Of a stretch of 18,229 nt of DNA, positions 14,944-18,229 are shown one piece after another (position 1 is the stretch's first letter; each line of letters starts with the position of its first letter). Below the pieces are notes generated by a model. The model made no database searches. It was not told the DNA's origin and saw only the letters and a program-made list of their open reading frames with translations. The DNA comes from Clostridiales bacterium (GTDB lineage: Bacteria; Bacillota; Clostridia; Oscillospirales; Oscillospiraceae). Location of the stretch: contig DYBS01000023.1 in the NCBI GenBank assembly GCA_019418525.1, positions 1-18,229 of the forward strand. Reading direction: 5' to 3'. A program made the translations under genes and the position numbers.

Positions 14944-14971
14944 CACCGCTTTCTTTGCAAAGAAAGCGGTG
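14944..14971. repeat. 28-bp perfect palindrome
   Basis: Half-site CACCGCTTTCTTTG followed immediately by its exact complement, with no spacer. On either strand it is not followed by a U-run. It could extrude as a cruciform, form an RNA hairpin or be a protein-binding or repeat-element end. Confidence 0.85.
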
Positions 14972-15029
14972 CCCTGTCCGGGCAGGACGCCCGTCCGGCG
15001 AGGACAACCCCCCGGGATTCCCCCGGAAG

Positions 15030-15069
15030 AAAAAATCCGGCCCCCCGGGAAGATTCCCAGGGGGCCGGA
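15030..15069 (-). terminator. Terminator of hpf
   Basis: Read on the minus strand: TCCGGCCCCC pairs with GGGGGCCGGA, with an inner GGGA/TCCC stem beyond one mismatch, then TTTTTTCTT. It starts about 10 nt after the hpf stop. Confidence 0.92.
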
Positions 15070-15079
15070 GCTATGTCGG

Positions 15080-15622
15080 TTACTCGGCGTCCTCGATGAG
15101 GCCATAGTCGCCGTCGTTGCGCTTATACACCACGGAGAAAGCGCCGTCGTGATCCACATCCTTGAAAGCGAAGAAGGTGTGGTCCACCAGGTTCATCTCC
15201 AGCACCGCCTCTTCCACCGTCATGGGCTTGATGGGGAACTTCTTGGTGCGGACGATCTTGAACTCCTCCTCCTCCACCTCGGGGGCGAAGCTGGAGATCT
15301 CGTCCTCCACCGAACGGACAAAGGCGTCCTGGCGCAGGCGCTTCTCCAGGCGGGCCTTGTTCTTGCGGAGCTGGCGCTCCACGGAGGCCACCGCCGCGTC
15401 GATGGTGGCAAACATATCGGAGGTGCTCTCGGACACGCGGATGATGGTGCCGCCGGAACGCACCGTCAGCTCCACGTTGTTACGGCCCTTCTCTACGCTA
15501 AAGACAATGGCCGCCTCCGCATCCGCCTTGAAATAGCGGTCCAGCTTGCCCACTTTCTTCTCTGCGTAGGCGTGGACCTTGTTGGGGAGGTTGACCTTCT
15601 TGTCGGTAAACACGAACTTCAT
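15080..15622 (-). CDS. hpf: Long-form ribosome hibernation promoting factor
   Basis: Ribosome-binding protein of 180 aa that inactivates and dimerises 70S ribosomes (100S formation) during stationary phase or starvation. The N-terminal S30AE domain (1 to about 100) starts MKFVFTDKKVNLPNKVHAYA and has FKADAEAAIVFSVEKGRNNVELT. A charged linker (about 100-125) leads to the C-terminal dimerisation domain (about 125-180: IVRTKKFPIKPMTVEEAVLEM, then LVDHTFFAFKD and VVYKRNDGDYGLIE). Having both domains makes it the long form of Gram-positive bacteria. The frame stays open upstream, but AAGGAG 9 nt before the ATG at 15622 and the family N-terminus fix the start. It has its own extended -10 promoter and terminator. 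Production of (p)ppGpp by the nearby synthetase would act in the same physiological state (inference). Confidence 0.95.
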   Translation of the reverse strand: MKFVFTDKKVNLPNKVHAYAEKKVGKLDRYFKADAEAAIVFSVEKGRNNVELTVRSGGTIIRVSESTSDMFATIDAAVASVERQLRKNKARLEKRLRQDAFVRSVEDEISSFAPEVEEEEFKIVRTKKFPIKPMTVEEAVLEMNLVDHTFFAFKDVDHDGAFSVVYKRNDGDYGLIEDAE

Positions 15623-15689
15623 AGATGTCAGCTCCTTCCGCCCTCCAAAGAGGGCCTTTCTCGTTGCATGGGCAAAATTGCCACAACCT

Positions 15690-15725
15690 GGAACCTGAAA
15701 TGAAAGGTTCCTTGTAAGAATTATA
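15690..15725 (-). promoter_or_regulatory. hpf promoter (extended -10) and 5'-end hairpin
   Basis: On the minus strand a perfect TATAAT (15720-15725) is preceded by TGG, forming an extended -10. No good -35 is seen at 17 nt, which is tolerated by extended -10 promoters. The predicted start, about 15713, falls at the edge of an inverted repeat GGAACCT/AGGTTCC (15690-15711), so the transcript would begin with a 7-bp hairpin that could block 5' decay. Confidence 0.65.
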
Positions 15726-15765
15726 CCACATCCCGGAGAAATTACCAGAGCTAAATGAAATTTTC

Positions 15766-16920
15766 TTAGACGACCCGGTTCCCGTTGATGAACACGGCCG
15801 CGATCCGGCTTTTCCAGTCTAGAGGGTGTCCAGTAGTGACTACTACATCGGCATCTTTGCCCGGAGTGAGGGAACCCACCCGCTGGGCCACGCCGCCCAG
15901 CTCGGCGGCAGTGGAGGTGATGGCGGCCAGAGCAATCTCCTCGTCCAGTCCTGCCCGCACTGCCATGGCGGCGCACAGGGGGAGGTACTGGATGGGGGTC
16001 TCGGGGTGGTCCGTGCAGATGGCGATCTTTACACCGGCCTTGACCAGCAGGGCGGGGTTCTCAAGGGTCATGTTAGCCAGCTCCGGCTTGCTCCGGTCGC
16101 CCAGACAGGGTCCGGTGATGACGCCGACTCCCTCACGGGCCAGGAGGTCGGCCACCAGATGGCCCTCCGTGCCATGGACAATCACGTAGTTGAGGCCAAA
16201 CTCCTGAGCGATGCGCACCGCGGTGGCGATGTCATCGGCCCGGTGGGCGTGGAAATGGGCGGGCAGGATATGCTGCACCACCGGCACCAGGGCATCCAGA
16301 CGCACGTCCAGATCGGGGGGATCGCTTTCTGGATCCTCGTCGGATTTGGCCAGCTTGTCCTGGTATTCCTGGGCCTTGGCCAGATTTTCCCGGATGATGG
16401 CGGCGGTGGCCATGCGGGTGATGGGGGTCTCCTTGCGGTCGTTGTATACCGACTTGGGGTTCTCACCCAGAGCAAACTTCATGGCGGCGGGGGCCTTCCC
16501 CACCGCCTCGTCCACCCAGCGGCCATTGGTCTTAAGGGCCACGAACTGCCCGGCGATGGGGTTAGCGCTGCCCGGGCCGGTGAGAACAGTGGTGACGCCG
16601 CCCTGCCGGGCTTCCTCAAAGCAGCGGTCCTGGGGGTTCACCGCATCGAGGGCCCGCAGGTGGGGAGTGCAGGGGTCGGTGGCCTCATTGCCGTCGTCGG
16701 CCTCAAAACCCACGGCGTTGCCGAACATCCCCAGGTGACAATGAGCGTCCACAAACCCGGGGACGATGTGGCCGGCCGCCGCATCCAGGTCGCCGGGGCC
16801 GGGGGCGGGGCAGCGGTCCATGGGTCCCACTTCCGCCACCTTGTCTCCCTTCAGGCGCACATAGCCCAGAGGGAGGACTGCGCCGTCCATGGGGTGAACG
16901 GTTCCGTTGTAGATGAGCAT
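15766..16920 (-). CDS. Amidohydrolase family protein (imidazolonepropionase-like)
   Basis: Metal-dependent hydrolase of the amidohydrolase superfamily, 384 aa, cytoplasmic. The N-terminal beta-sandwich part leads into the metal motif GFVDAHCHLG (H60, H62). Later candidate ligands and catalytic residues are K148 in MKFALGENPK, the histidines in AHFHAHRADD (H222, H224, H226), H249 in VIVHGTEGH, and D304 in ICTDHPETP. The C-terminal return to the sandwich reads VGSLTPGKDADVVVTTGHPLD, as in adenine deaminase/imidazolonepropionase-like proteins. The substrate cannot be told from the sequence, and no histidine-degradation genes are nearby. GAAAGG lies upstream of the ATG. No clear terminator follows it before the hpf promoter. 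Confidence 0.87.
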   Translation of the reverse strand: MLIYNGTVHPMDGAVLPLGYVRLKGDKVAEVGPMDRCPAPGPGDLDAAAGHIVPGFVDAHCHLGMFGNAVGFEADDGNEATDPCTPHLRALDAVNPQDRCFEEARQGGVTTVLTGPGSANPIAGQFVALKTNGRWVDEAVGKAPAAMKFALGENPKSVYNDRKETPITRMATAAIIRENLAKAQEYQDKLAKSDEDPESDPPDLDVRLDALVPVVQHILPAHFHAHRADDIATAVRIAQEFGLNYVIVHGTEGHLVADLLAREGVGVITGPCLGDRSKPELANMTLENPALLVKAGVKIAICTDHPETPIQYLPLCAAMAVRAGLDEEIALAAITSTAAELGGVAQRVGSLTPGKDADVVVTTGHPLDWKSRIAAVFINGNRVV

Positions 16921-16952
16921 AGTCGGATTCTACCTTTCGACAAAAGTTCTAT

Positions 16953-16981
16953 TTGACAAATATTAGAAGAGATAGTATTAT
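16953..16981 (+). promoter_or_regulatory. Near-consensus promoter of candidate small RNA
   Basis: TTGACA (16953-16958) and TATTAT (16976-16981) with a 17-nt spacer on the plus strand. The only annotated genes nearby are on the minus strand, so this promoter has no protein-coding target. Predicted start is near 16988. Confidence 0.75.
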
Positions 16982-17000
16982 ATTCTTGCAGCTCGGCCAA
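16972..17000 (-). promoter_or_regulatory. Candidate amidohydrolase promoter, overlapping the divergent one
   Basis: On the minus strand TTGGCC and TACTAT are separated by 17 nt; a perfect TATAAT (16977-16982) is also present but has no -35 at standard spacing. Either -10 overlaps the plus-strand -10, giving a bidirectional promoter. Confidence 0.5.
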
Positions 17001-17102
17001 TCGGTCCGATCCCGCGCGTGGAGCTGATTCCAGCGGATCAGTTCCCATTCCATTCTCTCTTATCGACTTTGGGCGCTCTCCACCGGAGGGCGCTCCTTTT
17101 TT
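16988..17102 (+). ncRNA. Candidate small RNA gene of about 115 nt
   Basis: Bounded by a near-consensus promoter and an intrinsic terminator on the plus strand. The span has no ATG and no Shine-Dalgarno; the one GTG frame (17018) lacks a ribosome site and runs antisense into htrA. A 9-bp hairpin GGAGCTGAT/ATCAGTTCC with an 8-nt loop occupies 17020-17045, then an unpaired pyrimidine-rich stretch (17046-17066), then the terminator stem. An alternative AGCTC/GAGCT pairing (16990-17025) could compete. Size and layout (hairpin, single-stranded region, terminator) fit a trans-acting sRNA. It does not look like tRNA, 4.5S/SRP RNA, tmRNA or 6S RNA. Its terminator's T-run overlaps the htrA stop codon on the other strand. 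Function unknown. Confidence 0.55.
17071..17102 (+). terminator. Intrinsic terminator of the candidate small RNA
   Basis: GGGCGCTCTCC pairs with GGAGGGCGCTC (11 bp, two G-U pairs) around an ACC loop, followed by six T residues. Read on the minus strand the hairpin is followed by AAAGT, so it does not look like a terminator of htrA. Confidence 0.85.
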
Positions 17103-18229
17103 ATTCCTCCACCAGGTACTGCTCCACCAGGGCCACCTCCAGCTCGAAGGTCTCTCCGTCCCGCCAGACGGTGAGGGAGATGGTGTCTCCCACCTGGAGG
17201 CCGGTCTTCTGGGCGTTCAGGTCGTCGATGACAGTGAGGAGCTGTCCGTTGGCCCGGGTGAGCACGTCGCCGGTGCGCAGGCCCTGCTTCCAGGCGTCGG
17301 AGGCCTCCTCCACCGAGACCACATAGAGCCCGTCCGGCAGGTCTGCCGTCTCCTCCGGGGAGAGATCGGACACGGCGCACACGGTGACGCCGATGGTGGG
17401 CCGGCCAGTGACGTGGCCGTTGGCGATGAGGTCATCCACGATGCGCTTGACTGTGGCGGTGGGGATGGCGAAGCCCAGGGCCTCGATGGTGTCCCAGTTG
17501 GAGCTCATTTTCAGAGTGGTGACGCCCACCACCTGCCCGTACTCATTGAGGAGGGCGCCGCCGGAATTGCCCGAGTTCAGAGCAGCACTGGTCTGGATGA
17601 GCTGCATGTCGTAGCCGTCCACATTGACGTTACGGTCGATGTAGGAGATGATGCCGTCGGTCATGGTACCGGGGAGCTGCTCACCCAGGGGATTGCCCAC
17701 CGCCAGAGCCAGATCTCCCACCTGGAGGAGGGCGGAGTCACCGAACTCTGCGGCGGTAAGGCCCTGGGCCTCCACCTTCAGCACCGCCAGGTCGGTGGCG
17801 GTGTCACTGCCCACCAGCCGGGCCTTATAGCTGGCCGAGCCATCCATCAGAGTGACGGAGACAGTCTCAGCCCCCTCAATGACGTGGTGGTTGGTGATGA
17901 TGTAGCCATTCTCTGTCATGATGATGCCGGTGCCCTGTGAGCTGGAGGACGCGCTGTCCCCCTGGATGCTGACGATGGAGGGCAGGGCTTTGTTGTAGAT
18001 CTGCTGGGATGTGAGGGCGCCGCTGGCCGGCTCACCCAGCAGAGTGAGGGTAGTGCCGTCGCCGGTGGGGGCCCGCTCCACCCGGGTGACCGGGGAAGGA
18101 GTGGGGAGAGAAAAGTCCTCCCAGCCGCTGCCCTCCCAGTAGGAGGGACCGGCAAAGCCGAAGGCCAGAGTGAATTGCTGCTCCAGGCTGCCAGACCAGA
18201 CCAGTGCGGCGCTGATACAGCCGATTACC
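17101..18229 (-). CDS. HtrA/DegP-type serine protease with PDZ domain (N-terminus cut by window edge)
   Basis: Membrane-anchored S1C (trypsin-like) protease for envelope protein quality control. The visible part begins inside a hydrophobic anchor (VIGCISAALVW), followed by a linker and the protease domain. Counting from the in-frame GTG at 18079-18081, the catalytic triad is H66 in TNHHVIEG, D97 in ATDLAVLKV and S173 in NSGNSGGALL. The frame is open through that GTG to the window edge, so the true start lies outside. One PDZ domain (about 225-315: TIGVTVCAVSDLSP, GLYVVSVEEASDAWKQGLRTGDVL) ends the protein at VEQYLVEE. The adjacent upstream gene and start are not visible. An intact triad means it should be an active protease. 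Confidence 0.93.
   Translation of the reverse strand, partial: VIGCISAALVWSGSLEQQFTLAFGFAGPSYWEGSGWEDFSLPTPSPVTRVERAPTGDGTTLTLLGEPASGALTSQQIYNKALPSIVSIQGDSASSSSQGTGIIMTENGYIITNHHVIEGAETVSVTLMDGSASYKARLVGSDTATDLAVLKVEAQGLTAAEFGDSALLQVGDLALAVGNPLGEQLPGTMTDGIISYIDRNVNVDGYDMQLIQTSAALNSGNSGGALLNEYGQVVGVTTLKMSSNWDTIEALGFAIPTATVKRIVDDLIANGHVTGRPTIGVTVCAVSDLSPEETADLPDGLYVVSVEEASDAWKQGLRTGDVLTRANGQLLTVIDDLNAQKTGLQVGDTISLTVWRDGETFELEVALVEQYLVEE

Larger units (their letters stand above)
14758..15029. repeat. Gene-free, hairpin-rich spacer resembling dispersed repeats
   Basis: About 270 bp between the anti-sigma gene and the hpf terminator with no SD-led frame. It starts at a CTCAG-AA-CTGAG palindrome over the upstream stop codon, then holds TGGCC-TTC-GGCCA near 14778, a terminator-like hairpin, a 28-bp perfect palindrome and several GC-rich inverted segments (CCTGTCCGGGCAGG). 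The patchwork resembles intergenic repeat elements rather than a decayed gene. Confidence 0.5.

Noticed and set aside
15623..15765. raiA-type large structured RNA near hpf
   Set aside because: Only about 140 nt is available and it holds just a promoter and one 7-bp hairpin; the conserved large RNA architecture is not there.
17057..17064. CTCTTATC, reminiscent of the start of a SAM-I riboswitch
   Set aside because: No partner stems, kink-turn or downstream gene in the right orientation; only a short chance match.
17018..17326. Plus-strand GTG-initiated frame through the small-RNA region into htrA
   Set aside because: No Shine-Dalgarno, it crosses a strong terminator, and most of it is antisense to the protease.
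1..18229. CRISPR array, tRNA/rRNA genes, transposase or phage genes
   Set aside because: No regularly spaced repeats, no tRNA or rRNA signature and no mobile-element protein were found on either strand.

Overview
The window looks like a chromosomal segment of a GC-rich Gram-positive anaerobe of the class Clostridia, probably Oscillospiraceae-like. The evidence is two T-box leaders, strong Shine-Dalgarno sites, a long-form hibernation factor, lipoprotein secretion and an rnfCDGEAB cluster in the order known from acetogens and clostridia. The family placement is inference; no rRNA or tRNA is present to confirm it.

Left part (1-4850, minus strand): an rnf operon, rnfC-D-G-E-A-B, with overlapping or nearly abutting genes, its own promoter and a hairpin-rich leader. 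rnfB runs off the left edge. The products form the membrane ferredoxin:NAD+ oxidoreductase that couples electron flow to ion pumping.

Middle (5048-9090, plus strand): a consensus promoter and a T-box leader (probable AUC isoleucine specifier) control ilvB-ilvN, followed by ilvC, the first two steps of branched-chain amino-acid synthesis. Between ilvN and ilvC lies a hairpin-packed insert flanked by two copies of the last 36 bp of ilvN. A RelQ-like small alarmone synthetase follows on the minus strand, with its promoter back to back with that of a second T-box operon. That T-box (UGG specifier, tryptophan) precedes trpX-trpY-trpZ, an ABC uptake system (9962-13224). Two amino-acid starvation sensors and a (p)ppGpp synthetase therefore sit side by side.

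Right part (13277-18229): an ECF sigma factor with a single-span membrane protein that is probably its anti-sigma factor; a repeat-like, hairpin-rich spacer with a 28-bp perfect palindrome; and, on the minus strand, long-form hpf, an amidohydrolase and an HtrA-type serine protease cut by the right edge. Between the amidohydrolase and htrA, the plus strand has a near-consensus promoter, about 115 nt with no ATG, and a strong intrinsic terminator. I read this as an unannotated small RNA gene, and its -10 element overlaps that of the divergent amidohydrolase promoter. It is the best candidate for something undescribed here, followed by the ilvN-tail duplication.
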